The notes: generated from the letters alone by a model not told the origin. A stretch of 64,000 nt of DNA from an uncultured Bacteroidia bacterium (GCA_938086785.1 CALKCM010000004.1:62001-126000); one strand, 5' to 3'; positions 51,818 to 61,093 are shown, counted from the first letter of the stretch. Translations and numbers: made by a program.

Positions 51818-52244
51818 TCGTAGGGCATAATTTTACTAAAATTAACCTCTCTGATCCCTTATTGATCGAAAGAGAGTGAGGGACTGCAAATTTTCTTGCT
51901 TTATTCCCCTTGCAATACTTTTCCTTTAGAATGTTTCAATGAGAACTGTTCGAGTTTTTATGCTGGAAATGGTTAGGTTCAAGCTACTCTTTTTCGCCGT
52001 ACCTAAGGTCACTTTGTTAAATAAAAAGACCGCCGCAAGCGACAGTCTTTTCATTAAATCATAAGAAATATGCCTATTTAAATAGGTTTTTTTCTAAGCT
52101 TGAGAGATTGAATATCTTGGAACACTGTTTTCATAAACGTTCTTCCGAAATTCTCTAATTTTTATATTTCGTGCAAACCTATTGTATAAGCAGTTGTTCT
52201 AGGCACATGAGCGGCAGATTTAGATGGAAGATAAAAAGGAGGTT
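51818..52244. other. Gene-free stretch between the small ORF and lolD
   Basis: About 430 bp with stop codons in all frames and no recognisable RNA gene. The only clear element is the hairpin at 52024-52051. Confidence 0.6.
52024..52051. terminator. Bidirectional-type terminator hairpin
   Basis: AAAAGAC (52024-52030) pairs with GTCTTTT (52045-52051). An inner CGC/GCG pairing extends the stem. T's on one side and A's on the other allow either direction. Confidence 0.6.
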
Positions 52245-52895
52245 TTAGGCTACTTTTCCATCTTTTAGCGCAATGTTCCGATCCGTTTTTGTAGCCAAAG
52301 CACGGTTATGAGTTACAATCACAAAACTGGTATTAAACTCAGCGCGTAGCTGCAAGAAATAATCGAAAAGAAGATCTGCATTCTTTGAATCTAAATTTCC
52401 CATTGGCTCATCAGCAAAAACTACTTTTGGTGCATTTATGAGCGCTCGCGCTACGGCAACTCTTTGCTGTTCGCCCCCACTCATTTGATTAGGTCTATGG
52501 TTAACTCGACGATCCAAACCCAAATATTTTAAGAGTTCGATGCCTTTCTTTTTGGCATCTGCCTTAGAGGTTTTGCCTATCCATGCGGGCAAACATACAT
52601 TTTCAATGGCCGTTAATTCGGGAAGCAGTTGGTGATTTTGAAATACAAAACCCACTTCCTTATTTCTAAATTTGGCCAATTGATTATTTGTAAGACGTGT
52701 TAGGCTCTTCCCTTCAAATACAATTTCACCAGAATTAGGCTGGTCTAGTGAACTTAAAGCATGCAGTAAAGTGCTCTTGCCAGCACCACTGTCTCCTGTA
52801 ATTGAAACAACCTCGCCAGCTTCAATTTTTAGGCTAATTCCTTTGAGTACTTCAACCGTGTCGTAGGATTTATATATATCTTTTGCTTCAATCAT
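52245..52895 (-). CDS. lolD: ABC transporter ATP-binding protein, LolD-like
   Basis: A 216-residue ATPase of the MacB/LolD group. Walker A is GDSGAGKST (about 34-42), the signature is MSGGEQQR (about 138-145), and Walker B is VVFADEP, followed by MGNLDSKNADLL (a D-loop typical of LolD/FtsE). LolD powers release of lipoproteins from the inner membrane with LolC/E, which are not adjacent here. FtsE or a MacB-type efflux ATPase are the alternatives. Its promoter abuts that of sucC. Confidence 0.83.
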   Translation of the reverse strand: MIEAKDIYKSYDTVEVLKGISLKIEAGEVVSITGDSGAGKSTLLHALSSLDQPNSGEIVFEGKSLTRLTNNQLAKFRNKEVGFVFQNHQLLPELTAIENVCLPAWIGKTSKADAKKKGIELLKYLGLDRRVNHRPNQMSGGEQQRVAVARALINAPKVVFADEPMGNLDSKNADLLFDYFLQLRAEFNTSFVIVTHNRALATKTDRNIALKDGKVA

Positions 52896-52929
52896 GTATT
52901 TTATGCCCTTTTGTTAAGAAATGACACCT

Positions 52930-52937
52930 CAAAATTA
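52930..52937 (-). promoter_or_regulatory. -7 element (TAATTTTG) of lolD
   Basis: A perfect minus-strand match, immediately next to the sucC box on the other strand; leader of about 30 nt. Confidence 0.6.
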
Positions 52938-52945
52938 TAACTTTG
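52938..52945 (+). promoter_or_regulatory. -7 element (TAACTTTG) of sucC
   Basis: A perfect plus-strand match starting at the base after the lolD box. Together they read CAAAATTATAACTTTG, an almost perfect palindrome. Confidence 0.65.
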
Positions 52946-52976
52946 TAGCCCAAATCAAAAAGATAAAAATTACAGA

Positions 52977-54200
52977 ATGAATATTCACGAATACCAAGCC
53001 AAAGAAATACTCAGTACCTATGGTGTTGCAGTGCAAAAAGGATTTGTAGCTTCAACGGAAGCAGAAGCTTTAGAAGCTGCAAAAAAAGTAAAGTCTGAAT
53101 ATAATAGTGATTGGTGCGTAGTTAAAGCACAAATACATGCGGGCGGTAGAGGGAAAGGAAAAGTAGAAGGAACAGAGCAGCGCGGTGTAGAAGTAGCGAG
53201 AAGCCCAGAAAAAGCAGCAGAAATTGCGAAGAATTTGATTGGTGGAAATCTCATTACTATTCAAACTGGGGAGGCCGGTAAAATAGTAAATAAAGTATTG
53301 GTGGCTCAGGATGTTTTTTATCCTGGCGAAAACGAACCACACGAATACTATATGAGTGTTTTATTGGATAGAGCCAAAAAACAAAATGTAATTATTTATA
53401 CTACCGAAGGGGGTATGGATATAGAAGAAGTAGCAGAAAATACTCCAGAAAAGATTAATAAAGAATGGATTGATCCCGCAGTAGGCCTTCAAGGCTTTCA
53501 AGCGCGTAAAATTGCCTTTAATCTTGGACTTACGGGGAATGCATATAAAGAAATGACCAAGTTCGTTTCTGCTTTGTACAAAGCCTATGTAGATACAGAC
53601 AGTGAGATGTTTGAAATTAATCCCGTTTTAAAAACCAGCGATGATAAAATTATTGCGGTAGATGCAAAGGTTAGTTTAGATGATAACGCCTTGTACAGAC
53701 ACAAAAACTTCCTTGAGTTGAGAGACTTAAATGAAGAAGATGCTACCGAAGTAGAAGCCGGTAAATTTGGATTAAACTACGTTAAACTAGACGGAAATGT
53801 AGGGTGTATGGTAAATGGCGCAGGTTTAGCCATGGCAACCATGGATATTATTAAATTGAGTGGCGGTGAGCCTGCCAACTTTTTAGACGTAGGGGGTACA
53901 GCAAATGCCGAAACCGTTGAAGCCGGTTTTAAAATTATCATGAGCGACCCAAATGTTAAAGCCATCTTAATTAATATTTTTGGCGGAATTGTACGTTGCG
54001 ATAGAGTAGCAAATGGCGTGGTTGAAGCATACAAAAACATGGACAATATTACCATTCCAATTATTGTGCGTTTGCAAGGAACCAATGCCGTAGAAGCCAA
54101 GAAAATTATTGATGATAGTGGCCTAGAAGTATTCTCTGCAATAGCCTTGCAAGATGCTGCCGATATAGTGAGTAAAGTGCTCACAGCGCCTCAATCCTAA
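52977..54200 (+). CDS. sucC: Succinyl-CoA synthetase (ADP-forming) subunit beta
   Basis: A 407-residue TCA-cycle subunit making ATP or GTP from succinyl-CoA together with SucD. The ATP-grasp domain is N-terminal (MNIHEYQAKEIL, GGRGKGKVEGT), and GGIVRCDRVANGVV (about 338-351) and the CoA-ligase domain are C-terminal. The length is close to the 385-400 typical, with a slightly longer middle. sucD is not adjacent, which is common in this phylum. tsaB follows after 15 nt. Confidence 0.95.
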   Translation: MNIHEYQAKEILSTYGVAVQKGFVASTEAEALEAAKKVKSEYNSDWCVVKAQIHAGGRGKGKVEGTEQRGVEVARSPEKAAEIAKNLIGGNLITIQTGEAGKIVNKVLVAQDVFYPGENEPHEYYMSVLLDRAKKQNVIIYTTEGGMDIEEVAENTPEKINKEWIDPAVGLQGFQARKIAFNLGLTGNAYKEMTKFVSALYKAYVDTDSEMFEINPVLKTSDDKIIAVDAKVSLDDNALYRHKNFLELRDLNEEDATEVEAGKFGLNYVKLDGNVGCMVNGAGLAMATMDIIKLSGGEPANFLDVGGTANAETVEAGFKIIMSDPNVKAILINIFGGIVRCDRVANGVVEAYKNMDNITIPIIVRLQGTNAVEAKKIIDDSGLEVFSAIALQDAADIVSKVLTAPQS

Positions 54201-54215
54201 AATCTAAAATACCCA

Positions 54216-54863
54216 ATGATTCTTCTCATTGAAACATCGCACCGCATTTGCAGTGTTGCTGTATGCGATTTTGAAGGGACATGCCTTTGGGAAAAACAAG
54301 ACGATCGACTTTTAAAGCATGCTGAGGCTTTGCCAATATTGGTAAAAGAAGCCGTAGATTCATTCTCAGATATTAAAGCCATTGGGCTGAGTAAAGGTCC
54401 GGGAAGCTATACCGGTTTGCGCATTGGCGCCTCATTGGCGCAGGGATTATGCTACGCAAAAAGCTGGCCTTTAATTGGCATACCTACCCATGATGGTTTA
54501 ATTAATAATGCCATACAGAAAAATGGAAATTTAGCCTATTGCGCCATGATTTATGCTGGAAGAGATGAAGCATATACCGTCTTTTGGAACGGCTCAGAAA
54601 TGTCTGAGATTGCACCCAAGAACTTTGAAAAAGACTACATAAGTTCCCTGGACAGTACGCTTTACTTTACGGGAGATTGCATGCATCTTCTAGGTGAAGA
54701 AATAGCCAAAGAGAGAACCTTGGATGCTACGCCCCATGCGCGACTTTTAGCCTCCCCAGCGGCAGCTAAATGGAAAGAAAATAACTTTGAAGACGTGGCC
54801 TATTATACCCCCCTTTACGCCAAAGACTTTATTCCAGGAGTGAGCAAAAAGTTTAAGATATGA
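54216..54863 (+). CDS. tsaB: tRNA t6A biosynthesis protein TsaB
   Basis: A 215-residue ASKHA-fold protein that pairs with TsaD and TsaE to attach threonylcarbamoyl to A37 of tRNAs. MILLIETSHRICSVAVCD is the N-terminal lobe. GLSKGPGSYTGLRIGASLAQGLCYA is the diagnostic stretch (positions about 57-81; key residues Gly-Pro-Gly-Ser-Tyr-Thr-Gly-Leu-Arg). It is a pseudo-protease lacking metal ligands, as expected of TsaB. It is coupled to pabA by an ATGA overlap. Confidence 0.95.
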   Translation: MILLIETSHRICSVAVCDFEGTCLWEKQDDRLLKHAEALPILVKEAVDSFSDIKAIGLSKGPGSYTGLRIGASLAQGLCYAKSWPLIGIPTHDGLINNAIQKNGNLAYCAMIYAGRDEAYTVFWNGSEMSEIAPKNFEKDYISSLDSTLYFTGDCMHLLGEEIAKERTLDATPHARLLASPAAAKWKENNFEDVAYYTPLYAKDFIPGVSKKFKI

Positions 54864-55420
54864 AAGTCTTAGTGATGGACAACTACGACAGCTTTACCTT
54901 TAATTTGGTGCATTATTTACAAATTGCAGGTGCAGAGGTAGATGTTAAACTAAACGATGACTCCTTTTTTGATACACCCATCACAGGTTACCAAGGACTG
55001 GTCCTAAGCCCTGGACCCAATGAGCCCATGCAATCCGGAAAATTAATGACCTGCATTTCCTTAAATATTGGTAAAATTCCTATGCTAGGCGTTTGCTTGG
55101 GCATGCAAGCTCTAGCGCTCCATTATGGAGGAACTGTTAGCCATGCACCCATTCCGGTTCATGGAAAACAATCCATTATATCGCATATCAATTCAAGTCT
55201 TTTTAGAGGAATTGAGCCCTTATTTGGCGTAGGGCGTTACCATAGTTTAATGGTATCCAATCTTCCTAAAAAAGTAAGTGTTACCGCCACATTTCAGGAA
55301 ATTCCAATGGCCATGCAATGTCAGCCAGATCAAGTGCAAGCCGTTCAATTTCACCCGGAGAGTATCTTAACTCCCGCCGGGCAGCAATTGATGGATAATT
55401 GGGTGGCTTCTTTATCGTAA
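54860..55420 (+). CDS. pabA: Glutamine amidotransferase, anthranilate/aminodeoxychorismate synthase component II
   Basis: A 186-residue class-I amidotransferase that releases ammonia from glutamine for PabB or TrpE. MDNYDSFTFNLVHYL opens the protein. The catalytic triad is Cys79 (GVCLGMQ), His165 and Glu167 (FHPES). The PabA and TrpG roles are not separable by sequence, and neither pabB nor trpE is adjacent. With folA and folP in the window, a folate role is attractive but inferred. The start overlaps tsaB by 4 nt. Confidence 0.9.
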   Translation: MKVLVMDNYDSFTFNLVHYLQIAGAEVDVKLNDDSFFDTPITGYQGLVLSPGPNEPMQSGKLMTCISLNIGKIPMLGVCLGMQALALHYGGTVSHAPIPVHGKQSIISHINSSLFRGIEPLFGVGRYHSLMVSNLPKKVSVTATFQEIPMAMQCQPDQVQAVQFHPESILTPAGQQLMDNWVASLS

Positions 55421-55469
55421 GGATTGTGTCACTTATCAAGTAAAACAAGGCTGCTTAATTTTTGTGTTT

Positions 55470-55477
55470 TAACTTTG
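55470..55477 (+). promoter_or_regulatory. -7 element (TAACTTTG) upstream of the 155-residue exported protein
   Basis: A perfect match 28 nt before the ATG at 55506. Confidence 0.5.
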
Positions 55478-55505
55478 GAAAACATAAATAAACAAATTAT
55501 AAAAT

Positions 55506-55973
55506 ATGAAAAAGAATTATTCAATGTTTACACTGGTGGCTTTGATCACCGCAGGAACCTTATTATGGTCATTTAGAGCCTCAGATGCTCCCACACAATT
55601 TACATCCTTTACGGTCGTAGAATCCATTGTTCCTGGAGGTGCGGGTCGTTCAAGGATTATTCATGTAAATGAAGAAAAAGATTACAAAGAGTTTACTAAA
55701 GTAAAAACCAATGAAGACAAAGGGCGTAACAAGTCTAAAAGAGGAGATATTCGTTCTTTTAACTATGACGAAACCAAATTGTTAAACTTTTACAATATGG
55801 GTGGTATTCGTTTTCAAAATATAGCTGCAAACGATGCTTTAATTAATTCTAAAGTAAAAGCAATGCTTGCCGATGGTTGGGAAATTGTAAACATTAGCGC
55901 CGGAGTAGAGAGTAACTCTGGAAAAGACGATGGTGCAGGTATCTTTATCACACGATTTTATTTTAAGAAATAA
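55506..55973 (+). CDS. Small exported protein, unknown
   Basis: A 155-residue protein with an N-terminal hydrophobic segment (about 7-24) that reads as a signal peptide or anchor, then a polar body. Visible elements are a VVESIVPGGAGRSRIIH strand pair, a Lys/Glu-rich stretch (about 58-80) and a compact end with AMLADGWEIVNISAGVES and ITRFYFKK. The end recalls small domains with a final WEIV-x-I strand, but I cannot name the family. It has its own promoter box and a strong terminator. Confidence 0.65.
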   Translation: MKKNYSMFTLVALITAGTLLWSFRASDAPTQFTSFTVVESIVPGGAGRSRIIHVNEEKDYKEFTKVKTNEDKGRNKSKRGDIRSFNYDETKLLNFYNMGGIRFQNIAANDALINSKVKAMLADGWEIVNISAGVESNSGKDDGAGIFITRFYFKK

Positions 55974-56017
55974 GTATTTTCGCTTTTTAAGCGAAGCGTA
56001 TAGGAGCCAGACTCCCC

Positions 56018-56052
56018 AAAAGCCTTTGATTATTTTAATCAAAGGCTTTTTT
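56018..56052 (+). terminator. Strong intrinsic terminator
   Basis: A 14-bp perfect stem (56018-56031 with 56037-56050), a 5-nt loop and a T-run to 56052, about 45 nt after the stop of the exported protein. Confidence 0.88.
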
Positions 56053-56137
56053 GATTGTTATAGTGGCCATATACGAAACCTCAGCATTATTCAAAAAAAA
56101 TAACCCAAGACCCTTAGTAATTCGCATTTTAAATCTA

Positions 56138-56145
56138 TAAATTTG
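56138..56145 (+). promoter_or_regulatory. -7 element (TAAATTTG) of ndk
   Basis: A perfect match 21 nt before the ATG at 56167. An in-frame TTG at 56143 lies inside the box, so it cannot be the start. Confidence 0.6.
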
Positions 56146-56166
56146 CAGCGAATTTTAAAAAAAATA

Positions 56167-56586
56167 ATGGCTACCAATAGAACTTTTACAATGATTAAGC
56201 CCGATGCTGTTCAAAACGGACATGCCGGCAAAATTTTAGACCAAATGACCGAAGCAGGATTCAAGGTAATTGCATTAAAATACATGCAATTGGAAGAAAC
56301 CACAGCGGGAAACTTTTACGGAGTTCATAGAGAACGCCCCTTCTTTAATGATTTAGTTACTTTTATGACCAGCGGTCCTATATACGCAGCTATTTTAGAA
56401 AAAGAGAATGCAGTAGCAGATTTCAGAACCTTAATTGGTGCAACCAACCCAGCAGAAGCAGCAGAAGGAACCATCCGTCAACGTTTTGCAAAAAGCATTG
56501 ATGCAAATGCAGTTCACGGAAGCGATAGTGACGAAAATGCAGACATTGAAGGGAATTTCTTCTTTTCTCAATTCGAACGATTTTAA
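56167..56586 (+). CDS. ndk: Nucleoside diphosphate kinase
   Basis: A 139-residue enzyme that balances nucleoside triphosphate pools by passing phosphate from [20 protein letters not shown] is the opening motif. The phospho-histidine is His117 in [12 protein letters not shown]. The length is normal. The upstream frame extends to 56143, but the promoter box excludes it. A strong terminator follows at once. Confidence 0.96.
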   Translation: MATNRTFTMIKPDAVQNGHAGKILDQMTEAGFKVIALKYMQLEETTAGNFYGVHRERPFFNDLVTFMTSGPIYAAILEKENAVADFRTLIGATNPAEAAEGTIRQRFAKSIDANAVHGSDSDENADIEGNFFFSQFERF

Positions 56587-56606
56587 CCAAAGCAAGCACA
56601 AGGAAT

Positions 56607-56641
56607 AAAGCCGAGGAGCCTGTGCTTCCTCGGCTTTTTTT
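56607..56641 (+). terminator. Strong intrinsic terminator of ndk
   Basis: An 11-bp stem (56607-56617 with 56627-56637), a 9-nt loop and a T-run ending at 56641, two bases before the next -7 box. Confidence 0.9.
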
Positions 56642-56642
56642 G

Positions 56643-56650
56643 TACATTTG
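56643..56650 (+). promoter_or_regulatory. -7 element (TACATTTG) of the GT2-rnhB unit
   Basis: A perfect match ending five bases before the ATG at 56656; the terminator stem of ndk would cover its -33 region. Confidence 0.6.
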
Positions 56651-56655
56651 TTCTA

Positions 56656-57402
56656 ATGCAGAAGCTGTCGGTTGTTATAATTACCTTTAATGAAGAACGG
56701 AACATCTCCGATTGCATTAAGAGTGTTCAATCCATAGCCGACGAAATTTTAATTCTAGACTCCTTTAGCAAGGATAAAACGGTAGAGATTGCCGAAGGAT
56801 TAGGCGCTATTGTAAAAAGGCATCGTTTTGATGGACATATTCAACAAAAGAACAGGGCCAAAAATATGGCAACCCACCAGTGGGTATTGAGTCTAGATGC
56901 CGATGAACGGGCCAGTGAGGAAATGAGAATTGCCATTCCCAAAATTCTTCAAAATCCAAAACACGACGGGTATTGGTTTAAACGAAGAAACCATTATAAA
57001 GGCCATTGGATTAAAGGCTGCGGCTGGTATCCCGATGCTAAGCTCAGGCTGTGGAAGAGAGATTTTGGATCATGGACCGGTAAAAACCCGCACGATACCT
57101 TTAAATTGTATACCAATGAAACAAGCGAGCATTTGAACGCCGATATCATTCATTATACATACCCCAACTATGAAACTTTAAAAGCCCAATCTCTTAAATT
57201 TGCAAAGATTAGCGCAAAAAGCAATAGTCATCATAGTAAACTGTATTTACTAAGCAAACTAATTGTTTCACCAGTCAGCAAATTCATAAAAAGTTATATT
57301 TTTCGAAGAGGATTTGCCGATGGCTGGAATGGCCTGGTTATCAGCTCATGGCAAACCAAAGAAACATTTTTAAAATATTATAAGGCATTAAAAGGGAAAT
57401 AA
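56656..57402 (+). CDS. WaaE/KdtX-like glycosyltransferase family 2
   Basis: A 248-residue GT2 enzyme with LSVVIITFNEERNISDCI, EILILDSFSKDKTVEIA and the DxD motif in VLSLDADERAS (about 77-87). GHWIKGCGWYPDAKLRLWKRD (about 116-136, Trp and Tyr rich) is typical of the WaaE lipopolysaccharide core group, which adds glucose to heptose. A GmhB-type heptose enzyme is in the window, so an LPS-core role is plausible. It is followed by rnhB after one base. Confidence 0.88.
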   Translation: MQKLSVVIITFNEERNISDCIKSVQSIADEILILDSFSKDKTVEIAEGLGAIVKRHRFDGHIQQKNRAKNMATHQWVLSLDADERASEEMRIAIPKILQNPKHDGYWFKRRNHYKGHWIKGCGWYPDAKLRLWKRDFGSWTGKNPHDTFKLYTNETSEHLNADIIHYTYPNYETLKAQSLKFAKISAKSNSHHSKLYLLSKLIVSPVSKFIKSYIFRRGFADGWNGLVISSWQTKETFLKYYKALKGK

Positions 57403-57403
57403 G

Positions 57404-58006
57404 ATGCTTATATCTCAAGTGAAATCTGGAGTATTAGAGGCTGGTTGTGATGAAGCCGGTAGGGGGTGTTTAGCAGGTCCAGTATACGCCGCCGCTGTTA
57501 TTTTACCCTTTAATTACACTAACAAATGGCTAGATGACAGCAAAAAAATATCAGAGAAAGTAAGAAGCAAATTGAGGCTCGAGATTGAGTCCGTTGCCGT
57601 TTCCTGGGCCGTAGGAATATGCAGCCCAAGAGAAATCGAAAAAATTAATATTTTGCATGCCAGTATCTTAGCCATGCACAAAGCGCTGGATCTATTAAAG
57701 ATAGAGCCCGGACATATTGCAGTGGATGGGAATAAATTTAAACCATACAAAGCAATTAAGCATCAAACGGTGGTAAAGGGAGATGGCAAATACCTAAATA
57801 TTGCAGCAGCTAGTATATTGGCTAAAACCCATAGAGATGAATGCATGCAAGCTCTGCACAAAGAGTTCCCCGTGTATGATTGGAATAAAAACAAAGGCTA
57901 TCCAACCAAGGCGCATCGAGATGCCATTCGAGAGTATGGATCTACCGATCATCATCGCAAGACTTTCAGACTACTGCCAGAGCAATTAGTGCTGTTTAAA
58001 AAGTAG
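57404..58006 (+). CDS. rnhB: Ribonuclease HII
   Basis: A 200-residue nuclease that cuts RNA in RNA/DNA hybrids, notably single ribonucleotides in DNA. The acidic metal site begins with DEAGRG (Asp16, Glu17). WLDDSKKISEKVR and HIAVDGNKFKP supply further acidic residues, and AAASILAKTHRDE is the family stretch. The length is typical. It shares a transcript with the GT2 gene. Confidence 0.95.
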   Translation: MLISQVKSGVLEAGCDEAGRGCLAGPVYAAAVILPFNYTNKWLDDSKKISEKVRSKLRLEIESVAVSWAVGICSPREIEKINILHASILAMHKALDLLKIEPGHIAVDGNKFKPYKAIKHQTVVKGDGKYLNIAAASILAKTHRDECMQALHKEFPVYDWNKNKGYPTKAHRDAIREYGSTDHHRKTFRLLPEQLVLFKK

Positions 58007-58120
58007 GTTCACCCATCCATCCCGAGAAAAATTACGCCTTCTGTAAAGGCAGAATTCAAGTAAAATATACAGGTACCGCTTAAGGGTAAAAATGCATGAA
58101 ACACCCTTTTCAAATCGTTG

Positions 58121-58128
58121 TAAGTTTG
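58121..58128 (+). promoter_or_regulatory. -7 element (TAAGTTTG) of the TPR gene
   Basis: A perfect match 10 bases before the ATG at 58139; leader of about six bases. Confidence 0.55.
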
Positions 58129-58138
58129 AACAAAAGGC

Positions 58139-61093
58139 ATGAAGTATTTATTTCTTATTATCTTTAGCATCAGTAGTATTTGCGCAAAGGCTCAAAAACA
58201 TGACTATAGTCAATACCCAAATATAAATATGCAAAGGGGTATGGAGCTGTACGATGAAAAGAAGTTCAACGCAGCTATTGCTCAGTTTCAACTATACTTG
58301 GAACAGAGTCCCGATTCTGAAATTACCAAGTCAGAAGCGCAGTATTACCTGGCTTTATCCAAGTTGCTGGCAAATAATTCAGACGGGGAACCCTCTGTTC
58401 TCAATTTTCTTGAAAAAAATCCTGGTTCTCATAAAACGCACATGGCAAATTTGGCTTTGGGTAATCATTATTATGAACAAAAGAGATATTCCACCGCTCG
58501 CCGGTATTATAAATCCGTGGATAAACTAGCCATACCCAAAGATGATAGGACTCAATATTATTATCGATTAGGGTATAGTCAGGTAGTAACAAAAAAGTAT
58601 GATAGAGCCTACGAAACCTTAAAGCCATTAACCAAAATATCTTCGGAATATAAGATATTAGCCACCTATTATTTTGGATATTGCGCCTACCAAAAAGAGA
58701 GCTTTACGGAAGCGCTTCGAAGCTTTAAAAGCATCGAGGATAATGGGCCTAAAGAGGTAAAAGTATATATCGCTCAAATTCAATATACTCAGGGAGAATA
58801 TACCCGATGTTTGGCTACTTTGGAAAGACTGAGTCACAGAAAGAATGACGCACTAACACTCCTCAAAGGAAAATGCTATTACCGTTTAAATAATCTATCA
58901 AAAGCCTCCGAGTATTTTGTCAAAACTAAATATACTCCAGAGGACTTAGGGAATACAGAAAAATATGAATTTGGCTATTCGTATTACAAATCCAGGCAAT
59001 ATCAAAGAGCTGTAAAATGGCTTAAACCCATTGGTTTTCAGGGAGATTCTCTTTCACAGCATGCGGCATATACCTTGGGTATGGCCAATCTTAAATTAAG
59101 TAAAAAGAGAGAAGCATTAAATGCTTTTGCGGAGGCATATAGAGCAAGTTTCGATTATTCTATTGCAGAAAGTGCCCTATTTAATCAGGCCAAATTAGCC
59201 GTTGAGTTAGAAGACAATAATAGCAATACTCTCCTTCAACGATTTATTGATAACTATCCAGACTCAAAATACAGCCGTGAGGCAAAAAAATTGTTGACCA
59301 AGCAAATGTTAAGCACGGACAACTACAAAGAAGCCGTTCGAGTTCTTGAATCATTGGGAAACATGGATTCTCAAGAAAAGGAAATTTATCAAAGGGTTAC
59401 CTTGGCAAGGGCGATGGAGCTTTTTAAAGGGAGGCGCTGGAACGAGTCAAATGCCATGTTTGATAAGTGTATAAAGCAAAAAAATAATCTGTTGGCAAGT
59501 GAAGCCACTTTTTGGAAAGCAGAGAGCTATACGAATCAAGAAAAGTATAAAGGAGCCGCAAATCTTTACCAGAGTTTTATGAATACCGGGGATTCCAAAG
59601 ATGAGATTTACCCCTTAGCCTATTATGGGTACGGGTATACACAGTATTCACAAAAAAAGTATGCTATTGCCGCGCCATACTTTAAGAAATTCATTGAGAA
59701 CTTAGGTCAAGGGAATTATGCAGACCGTTTAATAAATGACGCATACTTAAGAATGGGAGATTGCTATTTTGCCTCTAGAGAATATGCGCAGGCCATAAAT
59801 AGCTATGCCTACACTACAGGTAAGAAAGCAATCGATGCAGATTACGCCTTATATCAAACTGGAATATTGTATGGATTGCAGAAAAAATACGATGAGAAAA
59901 TTTCAGTGATGAGACGTCTTATCTCAGAGCATAGTAGCAGTAGGTATATTCCAGAAGCATATTATGAATTGGGTGCTGAATATTGGGTCAAAGGGAATTA
60001 TCCAGAAGCCGAAAAGAATTTCATGTATTTGGTGGATGATTTTAAAGGGCATTCATTAGTTGTGAGATGCTACAGTAATTTGGGAAGAATATACGAGTCT
60101 ACCGATGGCTCTGCGAAAGCCCTTGAAATGTATACCCGTCTATTTGACGAATTTCCCGGAACTGCAGAAGCTAGAACTGCTGCCGACCAAGTAAAACGGT
60201 TGTATGCCGGCCAAGGTGAACCGGAAAAATACGTCGATTGGTTTATGTCCAGAGGAGGAAAAGTAACCGCTTCAGAGAAAGATAGTCTTTTATATAATTC
60301 AGCCTTTGACTTTTACGATATAGGCAATTGCGACAAAGCCATTGTTGGCTTTGGTAAATACTTAAAAGAAATACCGAATGGTGGATTTGTGGTTATTGCA
60401 AATTATTACAAAGCCATATGTCACGAAAAATTGGGCCAGGATACCTCTGCAATAAAGCATTATCAAAAAGTGGCCGATGCCAGTGGAAATGAATTCCAGG
60501 AAGATGCAATTTTGGCATTGTTGGAACTGTTTGGAGATGAGGCCAGTTGCAAAGATGTTTTTACTTATTTAGAAAAAATTGAAGGAATCACTAAAAATAG
60601 AGATACACGTCATAAATCTTGGCAGGGCATGATGCGCTGCTATGATGAAGATAGCAATGCAACAAGTGTAAGAGATATTGCGCAACGTATCCTCAACGAA
60701 TTAAGTTCTCCAGATGACCTTAAGGCAGAAGCCTTGGTTAAAATGGGTAAATGGGATTATCATGAAGGAGAAAGCGATGAGGCTTCAAAGAAATTCAAAG
60801 AAGTTATAGAAAAATACAACAATCAATATACTGCAGAAGCCAAATATAGAGAGGCTCAAATATTATTGGACCAAAAAGAGTATACCGCTTGTCAAGATGC
60901 ATGTTATGAAGTGCTTGATTATTATTCTGCCTATGATTATTGGTTAGGTAAAAGCATGAACCTTTTGGGTCATGCCTACTTAGAATCAGGAGATGAATTT
61001 AATGCTAAAGCCACATGGCAGAGTGTGATCGAGAACTTTACCGAAGAAAAGATCATTATGGAAGCCAAGGGTAATTTAGATAAACTCAAATAA
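58139..61093 (+). CDS. Large exported tetratricopeptide-repeat protein
   Basis: A 984-residue periplasmic protein. The signal peptide ends at about residue 18 (ICAKAQ). The rest is an almost unbroken array of TPR-like helical pairs, seen as recurring YYLA, A-x-x-x-F and P-x-S-x-x-A-x-A patterns (for example NYPEAEKNFMYLVDDFKGHS and SSRYIPEAYYELGAEYW). Such roughly 1000-residue TPR proteins are frequent in Bacteroidota and are presumed scaffolds for envelope assembly or cell division; some contain YbgF/BamD-like parts. No enzymatic motif is visible. No partner is adjacent, so no function is assigned. Confidence 0.85.
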   Translation: MKYLFLIIFSISSICAKAQKHDYSQYPNINMQRGMELYDEKKFNAAIAQFQLYLEQSPDSEITKSEAQYYLALSKLLANNSDGEPSVLNFLEKNPGSHKTHMANLALGNHYYEQKRYSTARRYYKSVDKLAIPKDDRTQYYYRLGYSQVVTKKYDRAYETLKPLTKISSEYKILATYYFGYCAYQKESFTEALRSFKSIEDNGPKEVKVYIAQIQYTQGEYTRCLATLERLSHRKNDALTLLKGKCYYRLNNLSKASEYFVKTKYTPEDLGNTEKYEFGYSYYKSRQYQRAVKWLKPIGFQGDSLSQHAAYTLGMANLKLSKKREALNAFAEAYRASFDYSIAESALFNQAKLAVELEDNNSNTLLQRFIDNYPDSKYSREAKKLLTKQMLSTDNYKEAVRVLESLGNMDSQEKEIYQRVTLARAMELFKGRRWNESNAMFDKCIKQKNNLLASEATFWKAESYTNQEKYKGAANLYQSFMNTGDSKDEIYPLAYYGYGYTQYSQKKYAIAAPYFKKFIENLGQGNYADRLINDAYLRMGDCYFASREYAQAINSYAYTTGKKAIDADYALYQTGILYGLQKKYDEKISVMRRLISEHSSSRYIPEAYYELGAEYWVKGNYPEAEKNFMYLVDDFKGHSLVVRCYSNLGRIYESTDGSAKALEMYTRLFDEFPGTAEARTAADQVKRLYAGQGEPEKYVDWFMSRGGKVTASEKDSLLYNSAFDFYDIGNCDKAIVGFGKYLKEIPNGGFVVIANYYKAICHEKLGQDTSAIKHYQKVADASGNEFQEDAILALLELFGDEASCKDVFTYLEKIEGITKNRDTRHKSWQGMMRCYDEDSNATSVRDIAQRILNELSSPDDLKAEALVKMGKWDYHEGESDEASKKFKEVIEKYNNQYTAEAKYREAQILLDQKEYTACQDACYEVLDYYSAYDYWLGKSMNLLGHAYLESGDEFNAKATWQSVIENFTEEKIIMEAKGNLDKLK

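Noticed and set aside
52024-52051. A small RNA gene in the 51818-52244 gap
   Set aside because: Only a hairpin with T-rich flank is seen; no promoter box at a suitable distance and no known RNA motif.
53777-54184. 135-codon frame antisense to sucC
   Set aside because: It is fully covered by conserved sucC coding sequence and has no independent signals.
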